A stretch of 64,000 bases of DNA, from the NCBI RefSeq assembly GCF_001412085.1, contig NZ_LKEV01000003.1, positions 62,001 to 126,000 on the forward strand, in the 5' to 3' direction. The notes beneath the pieces are model-generated. The model was given only the letters and a program-made list of their open reading frames with translations. It did no database searches and had not been told where the DNA came from. The position numbers were made by a program, and so were the translations under genes. Below, one piece after another: positions 33,185 to 42,170 of this stretch (position 1 is its first letter; the number at the start of each line of letters is the position of its first letter). Source of the DNA: Corynebacterium lowii (GTDB taxonomy: Bacteria; Actinomycetota; Actinomycetes; Mycobacteriales; Mycobacteriaceae).

Positions 33185-34234
33185 ATGATTCCGCATTGTT
33201 CTTCCCTGGGCCGTCGTGTCTTGGCCTCTGCCGCTGCATTGGGCCTGGTGGCAGGCCTCGCGGCACCCACCGTGATGGCAGATGAACCCACGGCGAAAGG
33301 TGAGGTGCTGGCCTGGACGGGCATGGGGGAGCACGTGGAGCCCACAGATAACATCGTTTCCTCTATGGCCACCCAGGCCAAATACACCAATCCCAGCCCC
33401 ATCAATACCAACGTCGCCTGCACGCCCGCGCCGGGGGAGAATCCCGTGATTTTCATTCACGGTATGGCGGCGAACTTCTACCAGTCCTTTGCCTCTTTTG
33501 CGCCCTACATGGTGGACCAAGGGAAATGCGTATACGGCATGAATTACGGTGCCTTTAACGGCGATGAGGGAACCGAGGGAAGTTCCCTGGTGGGCTCGGT
33601 TCCCGGTGCGGCTGCACTGGCGCCGATGGAATCTTCCTTGGCGCAGGTGAGCGAACAGATCGAGCGGGTCAAGCAGAACACCGGCGCCGCCGAGGTGGAC
33701 CTGGTGGGATACTCCGAGGGCGGCTCCCTCGCCGTGGCCTATGCCAAGCAGGTGCAGGGACAAGGCGTGGGCACCATCGTGACCCTGGCCGGTGTGCTGC
33801 GCGGAACTTCCATGCTGGGGCTATCGAACGCTGCCAATGGGCTGGAAAACGCGGGCTCCTCGGTAAACCCGGCGGTGGGCAAGATCATGGGGCCGGGGGC
33901 CGCCGACCTTTTGGAGCACTCTGACTTCATGGTGAAGCTGCGCGAGGGTGGATTGGAGGTGCCCGGTGTGCGTTACGTGGCCATCTCCACGCTCTTTGAT
34001 GAGGCCGCCACGCCGCTGAGCAACACCCAATTCTCTTCCGGCGATCACCAGAACATCGTTCTTCAAGAGGGCTGTGTTCAGGATCGTTCCGATCATCTGG
34101 GCATTACCTTCTCGCCGCGCGCGTATGCGCTCACCGCTAATGCGCTGGGGCGTCAGGTGGAGGCTCCTTGTGTGGGCATGGCGGGCCCGTTCCCGACGTC
34201 TAGCTCGGTGGGCTCCACGGTGCTGAGCTCCTAA
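33185..34234 (+). CDS. Secreted alpha/beta-hydrolase lipase
   Basis: 349 aa from ATG 33185 (AGGA 5 nt upstream; ATG 33182 is equally in frame). A signal peptide (LGRRVLASAAALGLVAGLAAPTVMADE) ends near residue 32. The oxyanion HG is in VIFIHGMAA, the nucleophile serine in LVGYSEGGS and the catalytic His probably in one of the DH pairs near the C-terminus (FSSGDHQNIV or RSDHLGI). Four cysteines could form disulfides. The layout matches corynebacterial and streptomycete secreted triacylglycerol lipases. It would release fatty acids from host or skin lipids, which is an inference from the family. Confidence 0.88.
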   Translation: MIPHCSSLGRRVLASAAALGLVAGLAAPTVMADEPTAKGEVLAWTGMGEHVEPTDNIVSSMATQAKYTNPSPINTNVACTPAPGENPVIFIHGMAANFYQSFASFAPYMVDQGKCVYGMNYGAFNGDEGTEGSSLVGSVPGAAALAPMESSLAQVSEQIERVKQNTGAAEVDLVGYSEGGSLAVAYAKQVQGQGVGTIVTLAGVLRGTSMLGLSNAANGLENAGSSVNPAVGKIMGPGAADLLEHSDFMVKLREGGLEVPGVRYVAISTLFDEAATPLSNTQFSSGDHQNIVLQEGCVQDRSDHLGITFSPRAYALTANALGRQVEAPCVGMAGPFPTSSSVGSTVLSS

Positions 34235-34299
34235 GCAGGGGCTTTTCGACGCCCCCCTTGGCCGCGCCGTAGGTATTTCGCGTGGGTATCTCGGGGGTG

Positions 34300-34334
34300 G
34301 GGGCTGGGATGTAGCTTTTACTTCAACCAGCCCC
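34300..34334. terminator. Hairpin after lipase gene
   Basis: GGGGCTGG (34300-34307) pairs with CCAGCCCC (34327-34334) around a 19-nt loop containing CTTTTACTT. It lies between the convergent lipase and small secreted-protein genes. A weaker alternative is CCCCT with AGGGG just downstream. Termination is plausible, not certain. Confidence 0.45.
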
Positions 34335-34349
34335 TCACTGGTAGGGGGA

Positions 34350-34652
34350 CTACTTAATCACGGCTTCCTGTATAATCCAAAAGCGCCCTTGATCGTCCTT
34401 ATAAATCACGTCACCGGCCTCGGCGGTCTCGAACTCGTTGACCTTCAACTCCGTGAGGTCACGGGTTTCAACCGAGGGCTCAACGAACTCCTCGCCATCA
34501 AACCACTTTTGGAAGGCCTCGGCGGAGGTTGAAGAACCGCTGAATCGGTGCTGCTCATAGAATGAATCATCGGCGGAAGCCACGCCCACGGACGCGGCAA
34601 GCCCGGCGGCTGCCAACATGGATGGGACGGCCATCGTGCGAGAAAAACGCAT
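34350..34652 (-). CDS. Small secreted protein of unknown function
   Basis: 100 aa from ATG 34650-34652, chosen because AAGAAGGAG lies 6 nt upstream (a longer frame opens at 34703 without a site). A signal peptide (MRFSRTMAVPSMLAAAGLAASVGVASA) is followed by an acidic 73-residue mature part ending in DDQGRFWIIQEAVIK. No cysteines, sorting motif or known domain are seen. It lies between the lipase and tRNA-Arg and may be lineage-specific. No function is proposed. Confidence 0.75.
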   Translation of the reverse strand: MRFSRTMAVPSMLAAAGLAASVGVASADDSFYEQHRFSGSSTSAEAFQKWFDGEEFVEPSVETRDLTELKVNEFETAEAGDVIYKDDQGRFWIIQEAVIK

Positions 34653-34879
34653 CGTCACTCCTTCTTTGGTGTATTGGATTGGGGCATCTTTAACAATAAT
34701 CACCAGGAGGCCGCAGGAAAATAGTTCACAGCAAAAAGGATAAGGAAACGCATGAAGTTTTCAGGCGATGGGCGGGGTGCGTTCGTGACGATAATTTGAC
34801 GACACGCGCGGCAGCAAACCCCTGTTTTGGCTGTATTTTTGCTGTATCCGTGGGCTATCCGTCACGGGCGAGAAAATGA

Positions 34880-34906
34880 GAAAATCCCAGCGAGTGGGCT
34901 ATTTTC
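34880..34906 (-). terminator. Terminator-like hairpin downstream of tRNA-Arg
   Basis: GAAAAT-CCCA (34880-34889) pairs with TGGG (34895-34898) and ATTTTC (34901-34906), with a 2-nt bulge. In the minus-strand transcript it is followed by TCTCATTTTCTCG, so a weak U-rich tail exists. It lies 27 nt past the tRNA 3' end. The remaining DNA to 34653 shows nothing clear. Confidence 0.45.
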
Positions 34907-34932
34907 CCTGCTTAACTGGGGTGTGATGAAAG

Positions 34933-35005
34933 TGCCCCCGACAGGAGTCGAACCTGCGACCTACGGTACCGGAAACCGGCGCTCTATCCACTGAGCTACG
35001 GAGGC
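34933..35005 (-). tRNA. tRNA-Arg, anticodon CCG
   Basis: 73 nt fold as a cloverleaf. The acceptor GCCTCCG/CGGGGGC pairs with one G-U. The D stem is GCTC/GAGC, the anticodon loop TTCCGGT reads CCG (codon CGG), the T arm is GCAGG-TTCGACT-CCTGT, and the discriminator base is A. The first anticodon-stem pair (27-43) is a C-T mismatch. CCA is not encoded. No duplicate of its 3' end, as an integration scar would leave, was found in the window. Confidence 0.95.
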
Positions 35006-35059
35006 GTGTGCCCGCATCGCGGACAACGCAGTGATTCTATCACCGCCTAGGGGGCAAAC

Positions 35060-35824
35060 CTAACCACGGGCTGTGCTCTCATTTTGCATGGACTCGGCCA
35101 TGAACTCCGCGATTTCATGGGGTGACTCGAAGAAGTCCCGCATGGCGCGGAAGGCGGTGGTCTCGCGTAATGCGGTGGGGGTCAGCCCGGCCTCGATGAT
35201 TTCCCAGATGGCGGCACCGGGAAGAGAAAGCAGAATGGGGGAGTGAGTGGCCACGATGATTTGCGCCCCGTGTTGTACAAGGGCGTGGAGTTCCGCCATG
35301 AGGGCCATTTGTCGGAGGGTGGATAGCCCCGATTCGGGCTCGTCAAGGATGTAAAGGCCGTCTTTGTGAAAATAGCGTTCGATCATCGCCATGACGGATT
35401 CGCCGTGGCTCATGGTGGTGTAGGCCTGAAGCTCGGGGGCGTAGTCAATGAGATTTTCGGGGACGTTGATGTGAGATTCCGCGCGTAAGTAATAGCCCTC
35501 GAAACTTCGCGGTCCGCGGGTAACGGAGGCGGTTCCGTGAAAGGGGCTTTCGCCCCTGCCTTTGTCAAAAGGCGAGGTGCCTTTGGAGCGCAGGCCATAG
35601 GGGCCACCCTCAATATCGAAGCCACAGGCCACAGCGATGGCTTCGATGAGCGTGGATTTTCCCATGCCGTTTTCTCCGGTGATGAAGGTGGCGGGGCTGC
35701 TAAAGGTAAGGGGGCGGCGTTGTGCGGCCACGATGGAGGGAACTTCCGACGCCCACGGGGGCAGCTCATGCGTGCGCTGGTGCGGAGGGAAGAGAAAGAA
35801 GGATTCCACAAAGAGCTTATTCAT
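35060..35824 (-). CDS. Small AAA/ABC-like ATPase, second of a tandem pair
   Basis: 254 aa from ATG 35822-35824, overlapping the upstream paralogue by 8 nt; a longer frame to 35908 lies inside that gene. Walker A is GENGMGKST (about 48-56). A signature-like MSHGES is at about 148, Walker B LYILDEPESGLS at about 165 and a switch His in ATHSPILLSL at about 205. It resembles the small cytoplasmic AAA_21/AAA_23-type ATPases related to Rad50/RecF heads, with no coiled coil and no membrane partner. Its role is unknown. It and its neighbour differ in their middle loop (RSKGTSPFDKGRGESPFHG here). Confidence 0.85.
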   Translation of the reverse strand: MNKLFVESFFLFPPHQRTHELPPWASEVPSIVAAQRRPLTFSSPATFITGENGMGKSTLIEAIAVACGFDIEGGPYGLRSKGTSPFDKGRGESPFHGTASVTRGPRSFEGYYLRAESHINVPENLIDYAPELQAYTTMSHGESVMAMIERYFHKDGLYILDEPESGLSTLRQMALMAELHALVQHGAQIIVATHSPILLSLPGAAIWEIIEAGLTPTALRETTAFRAMRDFFESPHEIAEFMAESMQNESTARG

Positions 35825-36530
35825 TGTTTTCTCCCAGTAGATAGCGCGCGGTTTCCTCGGGATTGAGAATGAACTCGTGGGCGGCCTGCACGGCCTCGGC
35901 CTTCTCAAAGGCCACGGAGGATATTCCGGCGTCGGTGATTTCCAGCAGCGTGGCCTGCGGGATAGCCATGAGAATGGGGGAGTGAGTGGCGAGGAGGAAT
36001 TGTGATCCCTGCCGCGCCAGATTGGCGATGAGTCCCAGGAGTTCTAGTTGGCGGAGTAGGGAGAGACCGGCCTCGGGCTCGTCCAGGATGAAGAATCCTC
36101 CGCCGTGAAAGTACTGGCGCATTACCTGCATGAGTGATTCCCCGTGGCTCATGTGGTTGAGGTGCGGGGAGCCGGGGTCTATCTCCCCATAGGCGATGGC
36201 CACGTTGAAGTGAGTTTCCCCGCGCAGAAAATATCCGTGAGGGGGATTCTGGCTCCTGGAAAGCGTGAGGTATTTGTACAGCTCGGAGACGTCGTTAGGC
36301 CTATCCGTGCGGAGGTGCCGGGTGCCGCCTTGGTGCTGGAATCCCATGCCCACGGCGATGGCCTCAATGAGGGTGGACTTTCCCGCACCGTTTTCGCCGC
36401 TAAAGATGGTGACGGGGGCGGTGAATCTCAGCGGGTGCTGTGCCACATGTTGCACGGCGGGGAGGGCGGCTACGTAATCCTCGGACAGGTGATGGAGGGG
36501 AGTGTTGAGGCTTAAGGATTGGAGAAACAT
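35817..36530 (-). CDS. Small AAA/ABC-like ATPase, first of a tandem pair
   Basis: 237 aa. It is colinear with the next gene: Walker A SGENGAGKST (about 43-52), MSHGES (about 130), Walker B FFILDEPEAGLS (about 147), and ATHSPILMAIP (about 185). The two proteins share the ends LLATHSP-type and E-F-x-x-P/E-x-x-A-x-x-x tails, so they are duplicates that have diverged. No repair, transport or toxin gene is attached. It is divergent from lactate permease across 155 nt containing a CRP/GlxR-type site. Start ATG is at 36528-36530. Confidence 0.85.
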   Translation of the reverse strand: MFLQSLSLNTPLHHLSEDYVAALPAVQHVAQHPLRFTAPVTIFSGENGAGKSTLIEAIAVGMGFQHQGGTRHLRTDRPNDVSELYKYLTLSRSQNPPHGYFLRGETHFNVAIAYGEIDPGSPHLNHMSHGESLMQVMRQYFHGGGFFILDEPEAGLSLLRQLELLGLIANLARQGSQFLLATHSPILMAIPQATLLEITDAGISSVAFEKAEAVQAAHEFILNPEETARYLLGENNE

Positions 36531-36608
36531 GAAAGGACTCCTCGGCAGGTTTTTGTTCTGCGAGCGGGGAAGAAAACCGTATCTACCAGGGTAACCAAAC
36601 CGTCCACG

Positions 36609-36622
36609 GTGACGCTTATCAC
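36609..36622 (+). promoter_or_regulatory. GlxR/CRP-type binding site upstream of lactate permease
   Basis: GTGA (36609-36612), a 6-nt spacer CGCTTA, and TCAC (36619-36622) match the GTGA-N6-TCAC core recognised by the cAMP-dependent regulator GlxR in corynebacteria. It lies 64 nt upstream of the permease start. The flanking bases are G and G rather than T and A, so it is a partial match. Confidence 0.5.
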
Positions 36623-36685
36623 GAAAGTTCTAATGGTCCATTGTGTCTGCGATACTAGACGCACGGAAAGAAAGGTAGCCACATC

Positions 36686-38251
36686 GTGGATTCACTTGCG
36701 CTTGCAGCGCTAGCGGGTGTTACCCCGCTTATTACGTTTTTTGTTCTTTTGATGGGCCTGAAATGGAAGGCCCTCTGGGCCGCCTTGGGAGCCCTGGGAG
36801 TGGGCTTGGTACTGGCCGTTCTCCTTTTTGATACCCCCGCCGTGGAGGCGGGATTGGCCTTGGCGCAGGGAGTTTCCTTCGGAATATTCCCCGTCATTTA
36901 CATCATCATTGCCGCGGTATGGATTTATGATCTCACCGTGGCCTCGGGGCGCTTTGAGGATTTGCGCCTGGTGTTTTCCAAGGTGGGTAAAGGCGATATG
37001 CGCGTGCAGGCCATGCTCATTGGCTTTGCTTTTGGTGGTCTATTGGAGGCGCTGGCTGGTTTTGGCGCTCCCATCGCCATCGTGGCCGCCATGCTCTTCG
37101 CCATCGGCATGAAACCGCTAAAAGCGGCGCTCGTCACACTGGTGGCCAATGCGGCTCCCGTGGCCTATGGTGCAATGGCTATTCCGGTGACCACCGCCGC
37201 CGCCCTGGCGGATCTGCCCGCACAGGAAGTCGCGGGGCTCGTCGGCAAGCAAGTTTCCGTTTTGGCGCTGGTGGTACCTTTTGTGCTCTGCCTCATCATG
37301 GACGGGCTGCGTGGCCTCAAGCAGGTGTGGCCGATGGCCCTGGTGCTGGGCGTCGCTTTTGGCGGCGGGCAGTTCCTCGCCTCTAATTACTTTGCCTACG
37401 AGCTCACCGATGTGGTGGCCTGCCTGCTTTCCTTGGCGGCGGGGCTGGCTTTCTTGCAAGTGTGGACTCCCACCACCCCGGAGGATCAGGCCTCGCAGGC
37501 GGGGGAGAATACGGCGGTGCTGACTCCGGCCAAGATCACCTTGGCGCTTTTCCCTTACATCCTTATCGTGGTGGTCTTTGCCATCGCTAAGCTCTGGCGC
37601 TGGGGCATTGATATTCCCAAGGCACTGGCCAGCACCGATGTGCTCATTGAATGGCCGCGCCTGGGCACCACCTATACCTTCAACTGGCTTTCCGGCCCCG
37701 GCACCATCTTGATGCTGTGCGCGCTCATCACCGTGGCGGTGCTCACGGCCTATGACGGCCAGGGTGCTTATCGCCTGGGTTGGGGGCGCGGCTTCGGGGA
37801 ACTCGGGCGCGGGGTATCCCGCATGAAGATGTCTTACTTCACCATCGCGGCGGTGATGGGTTTGGCCTACGTGATGAATCTCTCCGGGCAAACCGCCGCC
37901 ATCGGCGCGCTGCTCGCGGCCACGGGCTCGGCCTTCCCCCTGATCTCCCCGGTTTTGGGCTGGCTGGGTACCTCGGTGACGGCCTCGGCCACCTCCTCTA
38001 ACGCCCTCTTCGCCCAGATGCAGGCCACCACGGCGGCCCAGGTGGGGGCGGACCCCTCGCTCTTGGTAGCGGCCAATACCTCCGGCGCCACCCTGGGCAA
38101 GATGCTGGCCCCGCAAACCGCGGCCATCGCCGCTGCGGCTACGCAGATGGAGGGCGGGGAGTCCACCATTTTGAAGTCCTCTGTTGCTTATTCTCTCCCG
38201 CTTTTGGCCGGAATGTGTGCTTTAGTATTCCTCCAATCCACCCTGGGATAG
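36686..38251 (+). CDS. lctP: L-lactate permease
   Basis: 521 aa, about 13 membrane helices. LctP/LldP-family blocks are present: GFAFGGLLEALAGFGAPIAIVAAML (near 115), AAPVAYGAMAIPVT (near 157) and a C-terminal LGWLGTSVTASATSSNALFAQMQ with NTSGATLGKMLAPQ. It imports lactate (and glycolate) with protons across the cytoplasmic membrane. Start is GTG 36686, with GAAAGG 9-14 nt upstream. The paired lactate dehydrogenase gene is not in the window. A GlxR-like site upstream suggests carbon-source control. Confidence 0.92.
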   Translation: MDSLALAALAGVTPLITFFVLLMGLKWKALWAALGALGVGLVLAVLLFDTPAVEAGLALAQGVSFGIFPVIYIIIAAVWIYDLTVASGRFEDLRLVFSKVGKGDMRVQAMLIGFAFGGLLEALAGFGAPIAIVAAMLFAIGMKPLKAALVTLVANAAPVAYGAMAIPVTTAAALADLPAQEVAGLVGKQVSVLALVVPFVLCLIMDGLRGLKQVWPMALVLGVAFGGGQFLASNYFAYELTDVVACLLSLAAGLAFLQVWTPTTPEDQASQAGENTAVLTPAKITLALFPYILIVVVFAIAKLWRWGIDIPKALASTDVLIEWPRLGTTYTFNWLSGPGTILMLCALITVAVLTAYDGQGAYRLGWGRGFGELGRGVSRMKMSYFTIAAVMGLAYVMNLSGQTAAIGALLAATGSAFPLISPVLGWLGTSVTASATSSNALFAQMQATTAAQVGADPSLLVAANTSGATLGKMLAPQTAAIAAAATQMEGGESTILKSSVAYSLPLLAGMCALVFLQSTLG

Positions 38252-38284
38252 GAAAAACGGGAGGGTGGACTAGAATCCCGAGTT

Positions 38285-39940
38285 ATGACCCCCGTTGAGC
38301 TTTCTTCCTTGATTCGCCGTCACGCCGTGGAGGTACTGGCGGCCCACGACCTCGATACCTCCGTGTTGCCGGAGCAGGTGACGGTGGAGCGTCCGCGTAA
38401 TCCCGAACACGGCGATTACGCCACGAATGTGGCGCTTCAGGTGGCTAAGAAAGCGGGAACAAACCCCAGGGATTTGGTGCAGTGGCTGGCGGATTCCCTG
38501 GCGGGGGAGGATTTCATCACCGCCGCGGATATTGCGGGGCCGGGCTTTTTGAATCTCCGGCTGGCCGCCGCCGCTCAGGGCGAGATTATCGCCCGGGTGT
38601 GGGAGCAGGGGGATGCCTACGGCACCAGCGATCTCTACCGGGATATGAAGGTCAATCTGGAGTTTGTTTCTGCCAATCCCACCGGCCCCATCCACTTGGG
38701 CGGCACCCGCTGGGCTGCGGTGGGAGATTCCCTGGGCCGCGTGCTGGAGGCCTCCGGCGCCACCGTGACCAGGGAGTACTACTTTAACGATCACGGCGAG
38801 CAGATTGACCGCTTTGCTCGTTCCCTGGTGGCCGCCGCCAAGGGCGAGCCCACCCCGGAGGATGGTTACGGCGGAGACTACATCAAGGATATTGCCGCAG
38901 CCGTGCTCAAGGAGCATCCCGACGCCCTGGACCACGCCCCGGAGCAAACCCAAGAGGTTTTCCGTGAGGCGGGCGTGCAAATGATGTTCTCCCACATCAA
39001 GGAATCTCTGCACGAGTTCGGCACGGATTTTGACGTTTTCTTCCATGAGAACTCGCTTTTTGAATCCGGCGCGGTGGATGCCGCCGTGGCAACCCTGAAG
39101 GAAAATGGCAACCTCTACGAAAGCGAGGGGGCCTGGTGGCTGCGCACCACGGACTTTGGGGACGATAAGGACCGCGTGGTGATTAAGTCCGACGGCAATG
39201 CCGCCTATATCGCCGGCGATATTGCCTACATCGGGGATAAGATCGGCCGCGGCCACAACCTGTGCATTTACATGCTGGGCGCAGACCACCACGGCTATAT
39301 CAAGCGCCTCAAGGCCGCGGCGGCGGCCCTGGGTTATTCCGCCGATCAGGTGGAAGTGCTCATCGGCCAGATGGTCAACCTGGTCAAGGATGGTGAGACC
39401 GTGCGCATGTCCAAGCGTGCCGGTACCGTGATTACCCTTGATGACCTGGTGGAGGCCATCGGCGTCGATGCCGCTCGCTACTCGCTGGTGCGTTCCTCGG
39501 TGGATTCCTCCCTGGATATTGACCTCGAACTGTGGGCCTCGCAGTCCTCGGATAACCCCGTGTACTACGTGCAGTATGCCCACGCACGCCTGTGCTCGCT
39601 GCGTCGCAAAGCAGAGTCCGTGGGCGTGGTCAGCGATGCCACCCCGGATTACTCCCTGCTCGTGCACGAGCGCGAGGGCGATCTGATCCGCACCCTGGGC
39701 GAATACCCGGCCGTGGTGAAGTCCGCCGCTGAACTGCGCGAGCCGCACCGCCTGGCGCGCTACTGCGAGGAATTGGCGGGCGTGTTCCACCGCTTCTACG
39801 ATCGCTGCCAGATCCTGCCCAAGGAGGGGGAGGACGTAGAGCCGATCCATACCGCGCGGCTCTCCCTGGCGGGAGCCACCCGCGTGGTGCTGGCTAACGC
39901 GCTGGGCATGGTGGGGGTAAACGCGCCCGAGCGCATGTAG
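38285..39940 (+). CDS. argS: Arginyl-tRNA synthetase
   Basis: 551 aa. The N-terminal tRNA-binding Add1 domain (1-105) is followed by the class I catalytic core, with the HIGH-type motif [10 protein letters not shown] near 130, [13 protein letters not shown], and the KMSKR-type loop VRMSKRAGT near 378. The C-terminal anticodon-binding helices contain [17 protein letters not shown]. It charges tRNA-Arg in the cytoplasm; the window also encodes tRNA-Arg(CCG). It is 33 nt after the lactate permease gene. lysA follows after 159 nt, a pairing known as the argS-lysA operon in corynebacteria. Confidence 0.97.
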   Translation: MTPVELSSLIRRHAVEVLAAHDLDTSVLPEQVTVERPRNPEHGDYATNVALQVAKKAGTNPRDLVQWLADSLAGEDFITAADIAGPGFLNLRLAAAAQGEIIARVWEQGDAYGTSDLYRDMKVNLEFVSANPTGPIHLGGTRWAAVGDSLGRVLEASGATVTREYYFNDHGEQIDRFARSLVAAAKGEPTPEDGYGGDYIKDIAAAVLKEHPDALDHAPEQTQEVFREAGVQMMFSHIKESLHEFGTDFDVFFHENSLFESGAVDAAVATLKENGNLYESEGAWWLRTTDFGDDKDRVVIKSDGNAAYIAGDIAYIGDKIGRGHNLCIYMLGADHHGYIKRLKAAAAALGYSADQVEVLIGQMVNLVKDGETVRMSKRAGTVITLDDLVEAIGVDAARYSLVRSSVDSSLDIDLELWASQSSDNPVYYVQYAHARLCSLRRKAESVGVVSDATPDYSLLVHEREGDLIRTLGEYPAVVKSAAELREPHRLARYCEELAGVFHRFYDRCQILPKEGEDVEPIHTARLSLAGATRVVLANALGMVGVNAPERM

Positions 39941-39943
39941 GCG

Positions 39944-39968
39944 TGCACGTCAACACGTTGGGCGTGCA
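39944..39968. terminator. Hairpin directly after argS
   Basis: TGCACG (39944-39949) pairs with CGTGCA (39963-39968), enclosing a smaller CAA/TTG stem. It begins 4 nt after the argS stop. No T tract follows, so it might attenuate rather than end transcription toward lysA. Confidence 0.35.
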
Positions 39969-40046
39969 TCTAAAGGGGGCGGGGAGTAGTGCGCGCGCCC
40001 GGCGGCAGTGTAGCCTAGCGCGCGTATGTTTTTGTCCGTGAAGTAT

Positions 40047-40078
40047 GCGGGAGGATCGGATTTTTCTGGCCCTCCCGC
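40047..40078 (+). promoter_or_regulatory. Leader hairpin before lysA
   Basis: GCGGGAGG (40047-40054) pairs perfectly with CCTCCCGC (40071-40078) around a 16-nt loop that contains T5. It ends 21 nt before ATG 40100. No lysine-riboswitch features are seen. It could be a processing site or a regulator-binding stem. Confidence 0.4.
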
Positions 40079-40099
40079 TGTGAGTGCCAAAAGGAATCC

Positions 40100-41470
40100 A
40101 TGAACGCCGATACGTTCAATGAGCTGCCCAGCCACGTGTGGCCCACCCACGCGCGCCGCCAGGAGGATGGTGTGGTCACCATCGCTGGGGTACCGCTCCC
40201 GGAGATTGTGGAGGAATATGGCAGCCCCGCCTTTGTGATTGATGAGGCAGATTTTCGATGCCGATGCCGCACGATGGCGGAGGCCTTCGGCGGGGCCGAT
40301 CACGTGCACTACGCGGCCAAGGCCTTTCTCACCCGCGCGGTGGCGCGCTGGGTGGACGAGGAGGGCCTGTGCCTGGATGTGGCCTCGGATAATGAATTGC
40401 AGATCGCTTTGGCCGCGGAGTTTCCGGCCGAGCGTATCGCCGCCCACGGCAATAACAAGACGGTGGAGTTCCTGCGCCGCTGCGTAGAGCGCGGTGTGGG
40501 GCGCATCGTGCTCGATTCCTTCCAGGAGATTGAGCGCCTGGGAGCGGTGGCGGAGCAAGCCGGGGTTGTTCAGCCGGTGTTGGTGCGCGTCAAGCCCGGT
40601 ATTGAGGCCCATACTCACGAGTTCATCGCCACCGCACACGAGGACCAGAAGTTCGGGTTCTCCCTGGCCTCCGGTTCCGCGTTGAAGGCCGCCCGCGAGG
40701 TATTGGAGCACCCGCACCTGCGCCTGGTGGGCCTGCACTGTCACGTGGGCTCGCAGGTCTTTGACGCCGAGGGATTCTCCCAGGCCGCCGAGCGGGTGCT
40801 GGGCTTGCTCGGTACGATTCTCTCCGAGTTGGGTTCCCTACACCCCGGTGGGCGCGAGGGCCTGGCCCAGCAGCTTTCCACGCTCGATCTCGGCGGGGGC
40901 TACGGCATCGCCTACCTCGCCCAGGAACAACCCTTGGACGTCGCCGCCGTGGCCGCGGACCTCCTGGCCAAGGTGGCCGCCCAAGCCGAGGAACTGGCCC
41001 TGCCCACGCCCACCGTGATGGTGGAGCCGGGCCGCGCCATCGCGGGCCCCTCCACGGTGACGGTGTACACGGTGGGCACCGTCAAGGACGTTCACGTGGG
41101 GGACGATCGCGTGCGCCGCTACCTCTCGGTGGACGGGGGAATGTCCGATAACATCCGCCCGGCCCTCTACGGTGCGCAGTACGACGCCCGCGTGGTGTCC
41201 CGCTTTGTGGATGGTGACCCGGTGGAGAGCCGCGTGGTGGGCTCGCACTGCGAATCCGGCGATATTCTCATCGAAAACGCCCACTTCCCCAACGACATTG
41301 AGCCCGGAGACATCCTGGCTATTCCCGCCACCGGGGCCTATTGCTACGCAATGTCCAGCCGCTATAACGCCTTTGGCCGCCCCCCGGTCATCGTGGTTTC
41401 CTCGGGCAAGGCACGGGTAATGCTGCGGCGCGAAACGGTAGAGGATCTACTGGCCCTTGAGGCCGAATAA
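40100..41470 (+). CDS. lysA: Diaminopimelate decarboxylase
   Basis: 456 aa. It is a PLP enzyme of the alanine racemase fold: the PLP lysine is in HYAAKAFL (about 73), GLHCHVGSQ is near 213, and the glycine loop is [12 protein letters not shown]. The partner-subunit cysteine/aspartate motif is CESGD (about 380). It converts meso-diaminopimelate to L-lysine, the last lysine step. AAAAGGAATCC precedes ATG 40100. It follows argS and precedes a small membrane-protein gene (25 nt) and hom, so the region concentrates aspartate-family biosynthesis. Confidence 0.96.
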   Translation: MNADTFNELPSHVWPTHARRQEDGVVTIAGVPLPEIVEEYGSPAFVIDEADFRCRCRTMAEAFGGADHVHYAAKAFLTRAVARWVDEEGLCLDVASDNELQIALAAEFPAERIAAHGNNKTVEFLRRCVERGVGRIVLDSFQEIERLGAVAEQAGVVQPVLVRVKPGIEAHTHEFIATAHEDQKFGFSLASGSALKAAREVLEHPHLRLVGLHCHVGSQVFDAEGFSQAAERVLGLLGTILSELGSLHPGGREGLAQQLSTLDLGGGYGIAYLAQEQPLDVAAVAADLLAKVAAQAEELALPTPTVMVEPGRAIAGPSTVTVYTVGTVKDVHVGDDRVRRYLSVDGGMSDNIRPALYGAQYDARVVSRFVDGDPVESRVVGSHCESGDILIENAHFPNDIEPGDILAIPATGAYCYAMSSRYNAFGRPPVIVVSSGKARVMLRRETVEDLLALEAE

Positions 41471-41494
41471 AAGCAAACTGGCATAATCTCAGGC

Positions 41495-42007
41495 ATGGCT
41501 AATCCTGCTGAGAATATCCGGGTGGGCGATAAGGAGCGCAGCGAGGCTCTCGACGCCCTGGGGGAGCACTTTGTGCGCGGCTTTATCGACGCCGCCGAGT
41601 TCGAGGAGCGCACGGGCCAAGCGGCGGCCGCGCGCACCCAGGGGGAACTGGCGGTGCTCTTTTCCGACTTGCCGGAATTAGAGGCAGAGGAGACGGCCTC
41701 GGGGGAATCCAGCGCCCAAAAGGAACTGGACCTGGTGCTAGAGCGCGGCCGCAAGGTCAAGGTGATGGACGGCATTATTTGGACCGCGGCCATCGCCGGC
41801 TTACTCGTGGGGCACTTCGTCTTCCACTGGGATTACCTCTGGGTGGCGTTTGTGATAGCGGGTGTGGCCTCCGCAGGCGCGCGCATGATCTATTCCTTTG
41901 GCGATGAGGATGAAGAACTCTTCGAGAAGCTGAAAGAGGAAGAAAAGAAGGAGCGCAGCGATCGCCTGCGCATCGCGGCCAAGCGGCGCCGTGAGTTGGG
42001 GCGCTAA
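41495..42007 (+). CDS. DUF1707 and 2-TM domain protein
   Basis: 170 aa. The N-terminal DUF1707 domain is clear (NIRVGDKERSEALDALGEHFVRGFIDAAEFEERTGQAAAARTQGELAVLFSDLP). A hydrophobic hairpin (about 92-125, GIIWTAAIAGLLVGHFVFHWDYLWVAFVIAGVAS) and a highly charged C-terminal helix (EEEKKERSDRLRIAAKRRRELGR) follow. DUF1707 proteins are widespread in actinobacteria without established function; some act in membrane-linked regulation. It sits between lysA and hom, apparently in all relatives I recall, though nothing links it to amino-acid synthesis. Confidence 0.85.
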   Translation: MANPAENIRVGDKERSEALDALGEHFVRGFIDAAEFEERTGQAAAARTQGELAVLFSDLPELEAEETASGESSAQKELDLVLERGRKVKVMDGIIWTAAIAGLLVGHFVFHWDYLWVAFVIAGVASAGARMIYSFGDEDEELFEKLKEEEKKERSDRLRIAAKRRRELGR

Positions 42008-42126
42008 CTATTATTTTCACGCCCGCGGGCTTGTATTCGGGCCGCGCGACCGGGACTGAGCGCGGATAAGGCCGGTGGGCGGTGTGGTGCGGCCGAGCGC
42101 GTCTGTTGCCCGTCCCGCAGGGTCGC

Positions 42127-42148
42127 TATAGTTAGCCTGAAAGGCTAA
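42127..42148 (+). promoter_or_regulatory. hom promoter -10 with a dyad over the start point
   Basis: TATAGT (42127-42132) is a good -10 element, with TTGCCC (42106-42111) as a possible -35 at 15 bp. It runs straight into a perfect inverted repeat: TTAGCCT (42132-42138), GAA, AGGCTAA (42142-42148). The dyad covers the expected transcription start, an operator-like position. It does not match the McbR consensus and only half-matches DtxR. Confidence 0.5.
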
Positions 42149-42170
42149 GTCACAATTTTCTGGGAGAACC

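Noticed and set aside
34653..35010. Integration site for an island at tRNA-Arg
   Set aside because: No repeat of the tRNA 3' end and no integrase gene were found in the window.
40047..40078. Lysine riboswitch before lysA
   Set aside because: The hairpin is simple and far too small; no conserved multi-stem core is visible in the 159-nt gap.
42127..42148. DtxR iron box at hom
   Set aside because: Only the GTTAGCCT half matches; the other half fails at several key positions.
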